Below, piece by piece: positions 25,353 through 34,702 of a stretch of 64,000 nucleotides of DNA (the stretch's first letter is position 1; each line of letters starts with the position of its first letter). Made by a program: the position numbers and the translations under genes. The DNA comes from Spongiihabitans sp965206355 (lineage in GTDB: Bacteria > Pseudomonadota > Gammaproteobacteria > Arenicellales > Poriferihabitantaceae). The notes under the pieces are model-generated. The model saw only the letters and a program-made list of their open reading frames with translations, did not search any database and was not told the DNA's origin. Where the stretch lies: positions 1,054,001 through 1,118,000 of the forward strand of contig OZ242212.1 of assembly GCA_965206355.1 (NCBI GenBank), in the 5' to 3' direction.

Positions 25353-27872
25353 TTAAAACAATGATTCAGAGATAGATTGCTTCTTATCAGCCGCACCTCC
25401 ACTGCCAAGCGTTTCGCTCGACTTATTTGGCTCAGTACCCACCAAAAAATACTCGGAATAACCGTCAGGATCCTCTGCGGAAGCCAATTTTCCAGTATTC
25501 CTGTTGATAAAGCGCGTCGTGATATTTTCTGGTATGAACTCAGGCTTTTCCGGAAAATCCTGTAATACACGGCGCATAAAATCAATCCAGATCGGTAATG
25601 CCGAAGACGCACCAGATTCACGCCTGCCCAGATGTGCAGGTTCATCGAATCCAACAAATACCGTGGTCACGACATCGGGATTGAAGCCGGAAAACCAGGC
25701 ATCTCGAAAATTATTGGTGGTGCCGGTTTTTCCTGCCAGATCTTTGCGCTTGAGTGCCAATGCGCGTCTGCCAGTGCCTGTTAGAATCACTTGCTTGAGC
25801 AAATTTTTCATTAAAAACGCATTTTGTGGTGAAACGGCTCGACTAGAATCGGCGACTTCGGCAACACGATCAGCAGGTTTACTAGATTCGTCCTCTTTTC
25901 CAGACTCATCGGTGTGGGTCTCTGCTTTCGCATTTTGCGGGATTACTCCCTTCATTGATAGAACTATTTCTGACTCATCACCGCTATCATCCTCATCATT
26001 GACGACTCCTGTTTCCTCGCAATTTTCACAGGATACCGCTGATAAATTAATGAGCTTGCCGTCGGCATCTTCGATTTTTTCAATCAGGAACGGAGTGATT
26101 CTCTCACCACCATTTGCCAATACCGCAAAGTAGGAGACCATCTCCAGCGGTGTAACCGAGACGCTTCCCAATGCCAGAGAGAGACTTTTTGGCAACTCGG
26201 AGAGCTCAAATCCAAACTTCACCAGATGGTCAATCGTGTTATCAATGCCCATCGCTCGCACTAAACGCACCGATACTAAATTTAACGACAGGCTCAGTGC
26301 TTTACGCAACGGGGTTGGTCCGAAAAACTTTTTACTATAATTCTGCGGTCGCCAAACACCTTCCAGAGAATCTTCAATAACAACCGGGGCGGCACTAACC
26401 AGACTGTTTGCCGTGAATCCTTTATCCAGAGCGGCTGAATAAATAAAGGGCTTTATATTTGATCCGGGTTGCCGTTTCGCCTGAGTTGCACGGTTGAATT
26501 TGCTCAAAGTAAAGTCAAATCCGCCACTAAGTGCCAATATCGCACCGCTTTTCGGATCCAGGCTGACCAATGCGCCAGAAACTTCGGGTAATTGCGATAA
26601 CATCCACTCCCCCGCATCAACTTCCCGAATATAAATAACATCGCCGACCTTGACCACCTCATTCGCCGAAGTCAATTTAGGTCCGAGCGCATTGGCAGTT
26701 AAGTATTGTCTCGCCCAAGTCATGTTTTCCCAGAGTACGGTAACGGTTTCACCGCGTTGACTGAAAGCCTGAAAAGACTGATTATCCAGTTGGGTAACGA
26801 CTGCTGGAATAATTTCTTGGCTGACAGGGAACGCTTTAAGTGCTTTGATAATCTTGTTGTCAAAGCCTGTCCCAAGATAATCATCCAACACGATGTTATC
26901 TATCGCTCCCCTATAGCCATGCCGCACATCGTAATCGAGCAGTCCCTTTCGCAGGGCCTGATTCGCCTTTTTCTGATACGTGCTGTTGACCGTCAGCGTG
27001 ACGTTGAAACCGCGTTGATAAATTGCCTCACCAAATCGCGCATACATTATTTGACGCGCCATCTCGGACACATAGAGTGCCTGAATATCAGTGCCAGCGT
27101 TGTGCCGTCTGGCCGTTACTGGCGCAACACGCGCCGTCTCCAAACTCAAGGTATCAATCTTGCCCAGCTCATATAAGCGTTCAAGAACATGTGCCCGCCT
27201 TGCCACGGCACGTTCAGGATTGGAAATCGGGTTATCACGAGACGGTGCTTTCGGCAATCCAGCGAGCATAGCAATTTCAGGGAAGCTCAAATTTAACAGA
27301 TCTTCACCATAGTAAACCTGTGCGGCTGCGGCAAAACCATATGCGTGATGGCCGAGGAATATTTTATTCAGATAGAGTTCAAGAATCTCGTCCTTGGTCA
27401 ATGCCCGCTCCATATTAAACGCAAGCAGAATCTCCTTTAGTTTTCGGGTATATGTTTTTTCGGGATTGAGGAAGACATTTCGAGCGACCTGCATGGTGAT
27501 CGTGCTTGCGCCCTGTCCCTTTGAGCGACTCAAAAAGTTACTGATTGCTGCCCTAACCAAGCCGGGGAAGTCCACGCCGGTATGATAATAAAAACGATCA
27601 TCTTCAGTGGCAAGGATTGCCGCTATCAATAAGGGTGGCGTTTGATCCAGCGTCAGCGGTAAACGCCGTTCATCGCCGTATTCTCCAATCAGTTTTTTAT
27701 CTGCGCTATATATTCTAAGCGGAATGTTCAGCGGGATGTGTTGGATTTCCTCAACGGTAGGGAGGCTGGGTAACAATGTCATCGCATATATAGCCAACCC
27801 AACCCCCATTGTCATAACAAAAACAGCAACGGCTGAGAATAATTTCAGTATAATTTTTAACCCGACCTTCAT
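25353..27872 (-). CDS. mrcA: Penicillin-binding protein 1A (bifunctional peptidoglycan synthase)
   Basis: 839 residues. An N-terminal membrane anchor (LFSAVAVFVMTMGVGLAIYA) is followed by the glycosyltransferase domain with TEDDRFYYHTGVDF and GQGASTITMQVARNVF. The transpeptidase domain carries the three penicillin-binding motifs: PGSNIKPF (Ser-x-x-Lys), SLN in LSLSLNLVSVR, and KTG in LAGKTGTTNNFRDAWFSG. It polymerises and cross-links peptidoglycan in the periplasm. Length fits class A PBP1A. Confidence 0.96.
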   Translation of the reverse strand: MKVGLKIILKLFSAVAVFVMTMGVGLAIYAMTLLPSLPTVEEIQHIPLNIPLRIYSADKKLIGEYGDERRLPLTLDQTPPLLIAAILATEDDRFYYHTGVDFPGLVRAAISNFLSRSKGQGASTITMQVARNVFLNPEKTYTRKLKEILLAFNMERALTKDEILELYLNKIFLGHHAYGFAAAAQVYYGEDLLNLSFPEIAMLAGLPKAPSRDNPISNPERAVARRAHVLERLYELGKIDTLSLETARVAPVTARRHNAGTDIQALYVSEMARQIMYARFGEAIYQRGFNVTLTVNSTYQKKANQALRKGLLDYDVRHGYRGAIDNIVLDDYLGTGFDNKIIKALKAFPVSQEIIPAVVTQLDNQSFQAFSQRGETVTVLWENMTWARQYLTANALGPKLTSANEVVKVGDVIYIREVDAGEWMLSQLPEVSGALVSLDPKSGAILALSGGFDFTLSKFNRATQAKRQPGSNIKPFIYSAALDKGFTANSLVSAAPVVIEDSLEGVWRPQNYSKKFFGPTPLRKALSLSLNLVSVRLVRAMGIDNTIDHLVKFGFELSELPKSLSLALGSVSVTPLEMVSYFAVLANGGERITPFLIEKIEDADGKLINLSAVSCENCEETGVVNDEDDSGDESEIVLSMKGVIPQNAKAETHTDESGKEDESSKPADRVAEVADSSRAVSPQNAFLMKNLLKQVILTGTGRRALALKRKDLAGKTGTTNNFRDAWFSGFNPDVVTTVFVGFDEPAHLGRRESGASSALPIWIDFMRRVLQDFPEKPEFIPENITTRFINRNTGKLASAEDPDGYSEYFLVGTEPNKSSETLGSGGAADKKQSISESLF

Positions 27873-27897
27873 ACCGTATATTCAATAAATATTAAAA

Positions 27898-28341
27898 TTA
27901 AGCATTTATTTTACGCTTTTGTTCCACCATAGCATCAAATTTTTGTTTATTGATGACAAACCTTTCATGAGTTCCGACAGAGATTATCTCTGTGCCATCG
28001 TGCCCTTCTACATTAAATTTCAGCCGCCGTCCATCAATCTCCACTAACTCTGTTTTCGCCGTCACCGTAAATCCAGATGGAGTCGCCGCAACATGACTGA
28101 CATTAACATGCGTACCGACAGTTTGCTCTTCGGGCCAATCCAAGTAAGGAATAACTGACTTCAAACACGCCCACTCCAAAAAACCGACCATAAACCCGGT
28201 AGCAAAAACCTCTGGCATTTGCAGAAATTCGATCGCTTCAGGATACAATGCGGGCACCATTTTCATATCGGTCAGAGTAAACGAATGTTCAAATTTAATG
28301 CCCGCTTTCAGTGATTCTCTCATTGCTTTTTTATCCGTCAT
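27898..28341 (-). CDS. FlK-like hotdog thioesterase
   Basis: 147 residues with a hotdog-fold pattern: MPEVFATGFMVGFLEWACLK, EEQTVGTHVNVSHVAATP and GFTVTAKTELVEIDGRRLKF. The T-V-G-T and V-x-H-x-A-A-T-P motifs are like fluoroacetyl-CoA-type thioesterases (FlK family), which hydrolyse small acyl-CoA thioesters. The natural substrate here is unknown; most homologues are general housekeeping thioesterases. It lies 25 bp upstream of mrcA on the same strand. Confidence 0.82.
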   Translation of the reverse strand: MTDKKAMRESLKAGIKFEHSFTLTDMKMVPALYPEAIEFLQMPEVFATGFMVGFLEWACLKSVIPYLDWPEEQTVGTHVNVSHVAATPSGFTVTAKTELVEIDGRRLKFNVEGHDGTEIISVGTHERFVINKQKFDAMVEQKRKINA

Positions 28342-28690
28342 TTACTGGTTGTCAATCAAGCACATCAACACGCTTACCCTTTTCAATGTGGCAAGCAAGC
28401 ATTTTACACCCATCATTACTGCTTGATCCCCGAATCACGGTTATGAGCGCAATATAACACGGGTGCGGGGTCAGGGTCTTAGCTTTTGCGAATTACGAAT
28501 TACGATTTTGACGGGCAGGGTCGTAATCATTCGTCCTACAAAGATGTTGACCCCGAAATCGCTAGTGTGTGATTGATGAGCGATGTTAAGTAGTCATCGT
28601 TACTCGGGTGTTAACCTGAAAAATAGCTGTCCACGATTTTCTGCTCTATGATTTTCTAATCCATAAGGTGTTCAGGTATTCTTTCAATTA
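28342..28690. other. Intergenic region with a REP-like degenerate repeat
   Basis: No gene. From about 28467 to 28553 the sequence GGGGTCAGGGTC is followed later by GTTGACCCCG on the same strand, an inverted arrangement like REP sequences. Between them GAATTACGAATTAC (about 28489-28502) recurs in reverse complement near 31331-31344. Weak evidence only. Confidence 0.3.
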
Positions 28691-28804
28691 TCATTTTTGG
28701 AATGTGACTGTAGGCTGGGTCATGTGCAATGTCCCCGCCGTCTGGGTAAAACTAAGCAAACGGGCAACAGTGGCAAACACTTGAAGTTGTTGATCAGCCA
28801 ATTT
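28691..28804 (-). pseudogene. Truncated LysR-type regulator, helix-turn-helix only
   Basis: Only 37 codons resemble the start of a LysR protein: KLADQQLQVFATVARLLSF then TQTAGTLHMTQPTVTFQ, followed by TGA. This is the first half of the winged-helix DNA-binding domain. The dimerisation helix and the whole ligand-binding domain are missing. The longer open frame upstream of it has no LysR character, so the native start is also unclear. A remnant. Confidence 0.75.
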
Positions 28805-29133
28805 GGATTCCTGAAAAAGGTTGGGGTGAAAACAGATTATACGCTTTCTATTACCGTCAGTGTTGGCAGAATTTAAGCCCATTGTTGTATGAACTTCAGT
28901 GGTGTTTAGCATTTTGGCATTGAATTTGGAGGCAATCGTGCTAAAAACACCCACATTTACCCTATTTTGGCAATCTACACGACAAATTATTTGAATTTTG
29001 TACTGATATTTAAGATACAATACTGGCATTCTACGTTATTCAATAAAACAAGTTGAAGTTGCCTTGAAATTGTCTGGCGTAAACACCAAATATATTGATT
29101 CCCTGTAACTGATTTAATTTAAGAGGTATTAAA

Positions 29134-29805
29134 ATGGCTAGATTTGAAACGACAGTTGTCAGACCGATTCCCAGAGGCATAGCGTTTAACCGGGTACTGA
29201 AAAATACCTATTTGCTGCTCTCACTGACGTTATTGTTTAGTGCCATAACAGCTGGCGTGTCTATGGCGATGAACTTCCCGCCGATGGGTATGGTAATTAC
29301 TCTGGTGGGATATTTCGGCTTATTATTTTTAACCGGTAAGTTTCAGAACTCCTCGCTCGGCATATTATTTGTATTTGCATTGACCGGATTTATGGGGTTG
29401 ACCCTAGGACCGATTCTGAATTTCTACATACATGCGCTATCTAACGGCGATCAGATCGTGATGACCGCACTGGGTGGGACGGGTACGATTTTTATTGCCC
29501 TCTCCACTTATGTATTGGTCACCAAAAAAGATTTCAGTTTTATGGGGGGAATGCTCATGGCTGGCATCATGGTTGCTTTCCTCGCTGGACTGGCAACGCT
29601 GTTTTTCCCTATGCCAGCACTGAGTCTGGCAGTGTCTGCGATGTTCATTCTGTTAATGTCGGGATTGATTCTGTTTCAAACCAGCCGAATCCTACATGGT
29701 GGTGAAACCAACTACATTTCTGCAACAGTAACGCTGTACGTTGCCATATATAATCTGTTCCTGAGTTTGCTGAGCATTTTAGGTATATTTGGTAGCGACG
29801 ACTGA
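29134..29805 (+). CDS. Bax inhibitor-1/YccA family membrane protein
   Basis: 223 residues, almost entirely hydrophobic with about seven membrane segments, for example TYLLLSLTLLFSAITAGVSM, GFMGLTLGPILNFYI and ATVTLYVAIYNLFLSLLSIL. The pattern matches YccA/YbhL-type BI-1 proteins. In E. coli YccA interacts with and modulates the FtsH protease; calcium-leak roles are known for other members. A good Shine-Dalgarno AAGAGG precedes the ATG. It stands alone on the plus strand. Confidence 0.92.
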   Translation: MARFETTVVRPIPRGIAFNRVLKNTYLLLSLTLLFSAITAGVSMAMNFPPMGMVITLVGYFGLLFLTGKFQNSSLGILFVFALTGFMGLTLGPILNFYIHALSNGDQIVMTALGGTGTIFIALSTYVLVTKKDFSFMGGMLMAGIMVAFLAGLATLFFPMPALSLAVSAMFILLMSGLILFQTSRILHGGETNYISATVTLYVAIYNLFLSLLSILGIFGSDD

Positions 29806-29907
29806 TCTGAACTGATTCGGCAACCGAGTAAGCGCGGACAATGTTGAGTAGCCACGTTGCTCCAGTTTTGTCTGCGCTCGCTTGATCTTGTTGCTCTATG
29901 ACAATAT

Positions 29908-30064
29908 GAGACCTTTGCAGCCATTTCACCTGCATGCTGCGTCGCCTAAAAGCGCCTACTGTTGGTAAAATCGTACTCAATCGGTCATTTATAAGCATAA
30001 ACTCCCTCATTCCGTGCGTTTTTGCCTGGCCTGAAAGCGAAATCATCTTCCGTGCAAAGGTCTC
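29908..30064 (+). mobile_element. Short non-autonomous element copy 8, 157 bp
   Basis: Long form lacking 5 bp next to the left end (TTTGCAGCC instead of TTTGCACGAAAGCC). 5-bp duplication AATAT (29903-29907 and 30065-30069). The same 5-bp loss is seen in copy 13. It lies between the convergent yccA-like and cfa genes; the 282-bp gap holds nothing else. Confidence 0.95.
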
Positions 30065-30085
30065 AATATGGTTATTCGACAATGG

Positions 30086-31237
30086 TTATTCCGGTCTGCG
30101 ATAGACCTCGTGATTGGCATTGCCGGAAATAACAATTTGCCATAACTGCATGTGTCGCGCCCTGAACCCCCCGGCGCAAGCATGCAGATAGTATTTCCAC
30201 ATACGATAAAACTGTTCAGGGTAGTTTTGTTTTAGCTTGCTCCAAGCGTTATCAAAATTCTTAAACCACGCCATCAGGGTGCGGTCGTAATCCACCCCAA
30301 AATTGTGGATATCTTCAACTATCATAGCCGGCTCAAGGGCAGTCGAGATTTGACGCAACGATGGGGTTTCCCCATTGGGAAATATGTATTTGGCTATCCA
30401 TGGATCGACACCCGACCGAGAATTATTTTTGCCGATGGTATGCAGTAAAAATCGAGCTTGATTTTTCAGGCACTTTCTCACAATCTTCATATAAGATCGA
30501 TAATTTTTGTGACCAACGTGTTCAAACATCCCTAGCGAAACGATGGCATCAAACTGCCCCTCCATATCACGATAATCCTGTAGACGTATTTCGACCGGTA
30601 ACCCCCGACAACGCGCGTTTGCCAGCTCGACTTGCGCCTGAGAGATAGTAATTCCAACAACGGTTACGCCATACTGTTGTGCGGCGAATTGTGCAAAACT
30701 ACCCCAGCCACACCCAATATCCAGTACCTTCATACCTTTTCTCAAACCAAGCTTTCTACATATCAGGTCAAGTTTATGTGTTTGTGCATCCTCAAGGTTG
30801 TCAGCCCGCGCCCAATAACCACAAGTATATACCATGCGTTTATCCAGCATCGCCTCATACAATTCATTACCAATATTGTAATGTTTTTCAGCCACATGGA
30901 AGGCACGAGAACTCGTTTGCAGATTGAATAATTTCGCCTGCCCCCAAGTTATAAAATTACTCAGAAACTTCTGTCTTTGCCCAAAAGAAGTACGCAGGAT
31001 GCGATTTATGGTTTCATCAATTTGTTGACAGTCCCACCATCCATCCATATAGCTTTCCCCTAATCCCAAAGAGCCGTTAATCAGCACACGCCGGTAAAAA
31101 GCGGGATTATAAACCTGTATATCCCAAGGGTTAGCACCATTCAATGAAATGCCAGAGCCTGTCAACAACCGCTCAACGCGCTGTCGTGCAAAACCGTGCT
31201 TATCATCTTCAAGTTGCGGTGTTGTCAAATCAGACAT
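30086..31237 (-). CDS. cfa: Cyclopropane-fatty-acyl-phospholipid synthase
   Basis: 383 residues. SAM-binding motif VLDIGCGWGSFAQFAAQQYG, substrate-region ERYNIGNELY-type sequence (here EKHYNIGNELYEAMLDKRMV), YTCGYWARADNLEDAQTHKL, and FEHVGHKNY. Cfa transfers a methylene group from SAM across double bonds of membrane phospholipid acyl chains, usually in stationary phase or acid stress. Length matches E. coli Cfa (382). Confidence 0.95.
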   Translation of the reverse strand: MSDLTTPQLEDDKHGFARQRVERLLTGSGISLNGANPWDIQVYNPAFYRRVLINGSLGLGESYMDGWWDCQQIDETINRILRTSFGQRQKFLSNFITWGQAKLFNLQTSSRAFHVAEKHYNIGNELYEAMLDKRMVYTCGYWARADNLEDAQTHKLDLICRKLGLRKGMKVLDIGCGWGSFAQFAAQQYGVTVVGITISQAQVELANARCRGLPVEIRLQDYRDMEGQFDAIVSLGMFEHVGHKNYRSYMKIVRKCLKNQARFLLHTIGKNNSRSGVDPWIAKYIFPNGETPSLRQISTALEPAMIVEDIHNFGVDYDRTLMAWFKNFDNAWSKLKQNYPEQFYRMWKYYLHACAGGFRARHMQLWQIVISGNANHEVYRRPE

Positions 31238-31362
31238 ATCTGCCCCGCTTGGTGATCACAAAACTTCTATTTAAGGACTTTTTTATGGATTGAGATTTTT
31301 TTGACACAATTCAAACTTACTTCGTGATTTGTAATTCGTAATTCATCCCGTAGCACAGGCTC

Positions 31363-31929
31363 TCAGGGTTTCGGCAAAGTGACTCCAGTTTGCCCCTGAT
31401 ACTTACCATGTCGCTCCCGATATGAAGTCTCGCAGGGTTCATCAGACTCAAAAAACAGCACCTGAGCAATGCCTTCATTGGCATAAATCTTGGCTGGCAA
31501 CGGCGTGGTATTAGAAAACTCCAGAGTAACATAACCCTCCCATTCCGGTTCAAACGGGGTAACGTTGACAATAATTCCACAACGTGCATAAGTGCTTTTT
31601 CCCAAACAAATCGTTAAAACATTTCGCGGAATACGAAAATACTCAATCGTTCTCGCCAAAGCAAATGAGTTCGGTGGGATAATACAAAAATCACCAACAA
31701 AATCGACAAAACTATTTTCATCGAATTGCTTTGGATCAACAATTGCCGAATTGATATTAGTAAAAATCTTAAACTCTGTGGAACAGCGAACATCATATCC
31801 GTAGCTTGATGTCCCATAGGAAATTACCTTGTCGTTTTCAGACCCACGAATCTGTTTGGGCTCAAAGGGTTCGATCATTCTTTCGGTTTCAGCCATGTGC
31901 CGAATCCATTGATCAGGTCTAATTGTCAT
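31363..31929 (-). CDS. dcd: dCTP deaminase
   Basis: 188 residues, the usual length. Landmarks: SYGTSSYGYDVRCSTEFKIF, IIPPNSFALARTIEYFRIP, GKSTYARCGIIVNVTPFEPE-like active-site region ending GYVTLEFSNTTPLPAKIYAN. It deaminates dCTP to dUTP for thymidylate synthesis. It is 35 bp downstream of apbC on the same strand. Confidence 0.96.
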   Translation of the reverse strand: MTIRPDQWIRHMAETERMIEPFEPKQIRGSENDKVISYGTSSYGYDVRCSTEFKIFTNINSAIVDPKQFDENSFVDFVGDFCIIPPNSFALARTIEYFRIPRNVLTICLGKSTYARCGIIVNVTPFEPEWEGYVTLEFSNTTPLPAKIYANEGIAQVLFFESDEPCETSYRERHGKYQGQTGVTLPKP

Positions 31930-31964
31930 TGCTTAATATAAGTTGAATTATGCGCTGACACAAT

Positions 31965-33038
31965 TTAGTTTTGCTGAATCACGATGTTGGGAAATTTTGA
32001 ACTGAAATCTTTTTTACGCATAGCCAGTTTTGCTGTCGCCTTGCGGGCAATCAATTTATAATTGTTCGCAATCTCACCATCTGGATCAGAAATCAATGTC
32101 GGACGGCCACCATCAACGCTTTCTCGAATGAATCGGTCAAGAGGAACATCGCCGAGAAAATCTGCGCCATATTGCTGCGCCATACTTTTACCACCACCCT
32201 GGCCAAAGATAGGCTCCTCATGCCCGCAGTGAGAACAAATATAGGTGCTCATATTTTCTACCACACCGAGTACCGGAATATCGACCTTCTCAAACATCTT
32301 GTAAGCCTTACGCGCATCAAGCAGGGCAATATCTTGAGGCGTAGTTACAATCACCGAACCAGAAACCGGTACTTTCTGCGCTAGCGTTAATTGTGTGTCG
32401 CCCGTTCCCGGCGGCATATCCACAATCAGGTAATCCAGATCATCCCATTGGGTGTCGTTTAACAGTTGTTCCAGTGCCTGCGTCACCATCGGGCCTCGCC
32501 AAATCATTGGCGATTCCTCATCCACTAAAAAGCCTATGGACATTGCCTGAATATGATAACTGTTCATCGGCTCCAACGTCTTGCCATCTTTGGATTGTGG
32601 TTGACCACTTATGCCCAGCATTCGCGGTTGGCTTGGCCCATAAATATCCGCATCAAGGATACCGACTCGGGCACCTTCTGCTGATAACGCCAATGCCAGA
32701 TTGACGGATAACGTGGATTTGCCAACACCGCCTTTACCCGATGCGATGGCAATAATATTTTTCACCCCCTTCATCGGTTTCACTCCTTCCTGCACTTCGT
32801 GAGAGACGGTATTGGAGGACACCGTAACCGTCGCTTCTGGCACTGCACTTTCAACTATTCCGATCAATACTGCTTCCCAGCTTTTTGCCGGATACCCCAA
32901 TACGATGTCGATGTTGATTTTGTCTTCTGCGACACTGATTTCCCTTACCGATTTACCCGACACCAAATCTTGACCGGTATGGGGGTCGATAACGGCACTC
33001 AAAATTTTTTCAACAGCATCTCGATTCAAATTTTTCAA
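31965..33038 (-). CDS. apbC: Iron-sulfur cluster carrier ATPase ApbC/Mrp
   Basis: 357 residues. An N-terminal MIP18/DUF59-like domain (first ~90 residues) precedes the deviant Walker A IASGKGGVGKSTLSVNLALA, the ILDADIYGPSQPRMLGI switch, and YICSHCGHEEPIFGQGGG with the CxxC that binds the transferable 4Fe-4S cluster. In E. coli mrp and metG are divergent neighbours. Here about 26 kb of polysaccharide genes separate them. Confidence 0.95.
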   Translation of the reverse strand: MKNLNRDAVEKILSAVIDPHTGQDLVSGKSVREISVAEDKINIDIVLGYPAKSWEAVLIGIVESAVPEATVTVSSNTVSHEVQEGVKPMKGVKNIIAIASGKGGVGKSTLSVNLALALSAEGARVGILDADIYGPSQPRMLGISGQPQSKDGKTLEPMNSYHIQAMSIGFLVDEESPMIWRGPMVTQALEQLLNDTQWDDLDYLIVDMPPGTGDTQLTLAQKVPVSGSVIVTTPQDIALLDARKAYKMFEKVDIPVLGVVENMSTYICSHCGHEEPIFGQGGGKSMAQQYGADFLGDVPLDRFIRESVDGGRPTLISDPDGEIANNYKLIARKATAKLAMRKKDFSSKFPNIVIQQN

Positions 33039-33170
33039 GAGTGATAACCGAATCTGGTGTTTAGGGGTTGAAAGAAAGCAGCGTATCTGGTTGATTGGAA
33101 GTTATCAAACAATCAAACAACCAAAGAGGTACGTCACCATGAGCAAGAATAACATTATTGAACTGTCAAG

Positions 33171-33262
33171 TCGAGAAATGTCCGGGTTCAGTACCTGTGA
33201 GACAAATCAGGCCAGCTTCGGTATGATTTGATACGCAGGCTTTTGATCTGCATCGGGTAGTC
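33171..33262 (+). pseudogene. Possible N-terminal fragment of an IS256-family transposase
   Basis: A short open frame from an ATG reads MSKNNIIELSSREMSG and soon stops. The start resembles the N-terminus of IS256/Mutator-type transposases as I remember them. Remnants of the other end of such an element lie at 44848-44950 and 48670-49222. It is too short for a firm call. It lies at the apbC-side edge of the polysaccharide island. Confidence 0.35.
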
Positions 33263-33303
33263 TCCTGTATGGATTTAACAACTCACAGGCTACCCGATTT
33301 TTA
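33252..33303 (+). terminator. Stem-loop with T-run, terminator-like
   Basis: ATCGGGTAG (33252-33260) pairs with CTACCCGAT (33290-33298), extended by CCTGT/ACAGG. It is followed by TTTTT on the plus strand. It would stop plus-strand transcription entering the island. No intact plus-strand gene precedes it. Confidence 0.7.
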
Positions 33304-33448
33304 CACTTTAAAAAGTCTCACTTCTATCTGAGCCCAGACAATAACTCTGAAAACCTGTGCCACTGGTCACCAAAACACGTTGCAAATCTTGCCCCTCCCG
33401 CTCAATTCGTCGTATAGACGCAAATGCCTTGCAAGCACATCGTCAATA

Positions 33449-34702
33449 TCAAATAGTCTCGCCTGTGCTCGCTTTTTTTTCTAACAAAATATCGGCTAGT
33501 TTCTCAGCGATCTTCGCGTAATCATGGTTTTTCAAGGCGTATTCACGACCACTTTCTTCCATTTTACGGCGCGCCTCTGCTGATAAATCTTTGAGTTCTA
33601 AAATGGCATTTACAATTGCCACAGGATTTTCAGGTGGAATACAAATACCTGCCTTAGCATCAGAAACTGGTAAATATTTTCCAGAATCAATCGCATACAC
33701 AATAGGCTTGGCTGAATATAGATATTCAAATAACTTATTAGATGCAATGCCAAATTGGTACAATTTTGCATCTTTCACCCCCACATATAGCACATCCATT
33801 TCTGCAAGCAAAGCTGGTATTTTAGTTTTCTTAACAGAATCGATAAATATCACATTTGACAAGGTACTGGATTTTTTTATTAAACGCGCTTTCTCTTTGC
33901 CATTACCCACCACAATAAAAACAATATCAGTTTGATTTTTTAATAACTTTGCCGCATCAAGCAAACTATCCATGGCATTTGCCACACCGAGTGTTCCTGT
34001 GTAGCCGATAATAAATTTATTTTTTGGTATTCGCATTAGCACAGTTTCTGGTAATGGCTCCAACCTAGAAACCTCTGTCCGGTCAAAACCATTAGGTATC
34101 CAGTTAAATTTACTAGCGTCCATCCCACGCATCACCATATGATCAACTGCATAAGGCAAATTAGATAACACAACATCAGCATCTTGATAGGCTTTATCCT
34201 CAATCCACTGCATCAGTTTTATCAGAGGATGTCTTGGCGAATAACCACCCAAATTAATTAAACTTAGAGGCCAAATGTCACGCACTTCAAATACTAGTTT
34301 TTTCTTAAATTTTTTAGCCAATCTTTGCGCCCCTAAAAAACTAACAAGAGAAGGGGAAGATACTAAAATAGCATCAGGTTTATCTTGAATAATTTTTGGA
34401 AGGTTTAGCAATTTCCATGAGAATATAAACCAATTTAGCACCCGTTTTTTGTCGTGTGCATCAGAATATTTTGGCATCTTAATCCAAATAAACTGAAATC
34501 CATCTACTGATTCAATCTTAAAACTTCCTTCTAAACGTGGAGGTTGATACAACAAATGGGTATAGCTGGCAGCAATGAGATAAATATTGCACCCTTGCTT
34601 GGCCAATTCTTTGGCTAAATAATAATGTCGTCCGCCCATACCTGTTTCAGGTGTTGAAGCATACTGGTTAATCAACCAATAAGTTTTCATTTGTTTAGAC
34701 AT
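33449..34702 (-). CDS. Glycosyltransferase family 4 (WbuB-like)
   Basis: 417 residues. N-terminal GT-B fold start (YASTPETGMGGRHYYLAKEL), FEVRDIWPLSLINLGGYSPR, then the nucleotide-sugar half with FIIGYTGTLGVANAMDSLLD and ASNKLFEYLYSAKPIVYAID (E-x7-E type region). It resembles WbuB-like transferases that add an N-acetyl-fucosamine-type sugar in O-antigen synthesis; the actual donor is not certain. It overlaps wecB by 8 bp and is the last gene of the minus-strand cluster. Confidence 0.88.
   Translation of the reverse strand: MSKQMKTYWLINQYASTPETGMGGRHYYLAKELAKQGCNIYLIAASYTHLLYQPPRLEGSFKIESVDGFQFIWIKMPKYSDAHDKKRVLNWFIFSWKLLNLPKIIQDKPDAILVSSPSLVSFLGAQRLAKKFKKKLVFEVRDIWPLSLINLGGYSPRHPLIKLMQWIEDKAYQDADVVLSNLPYAVDHMVMRGMDASKFNWIPNGFDRTEVSRLEPLPETVLMRIPKNKFIIGYTGTLGVANAMDSLLDAAKLLKNQTDIVFIVVGNGKEKARLIKKSSTLSNVIFIDSVKKTKIPALLAEMDVLYVGVKDAKLYQFGIASNKLFEYLYSAKPIVYAIDSGKYLPVSDAKAGICIPPENPVAIVNAILELKDLSAEARRKMEESGREYALKNHDYAKIAEKLADILLEKKASTGETI

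Noticed and set aside
28691..29029. 112-codon minus-strand frame as a complete gene
   Set aside because: Only its last 37 codons resemble a protein family (LysR DNA-binding start) and they end where the domain should continue.
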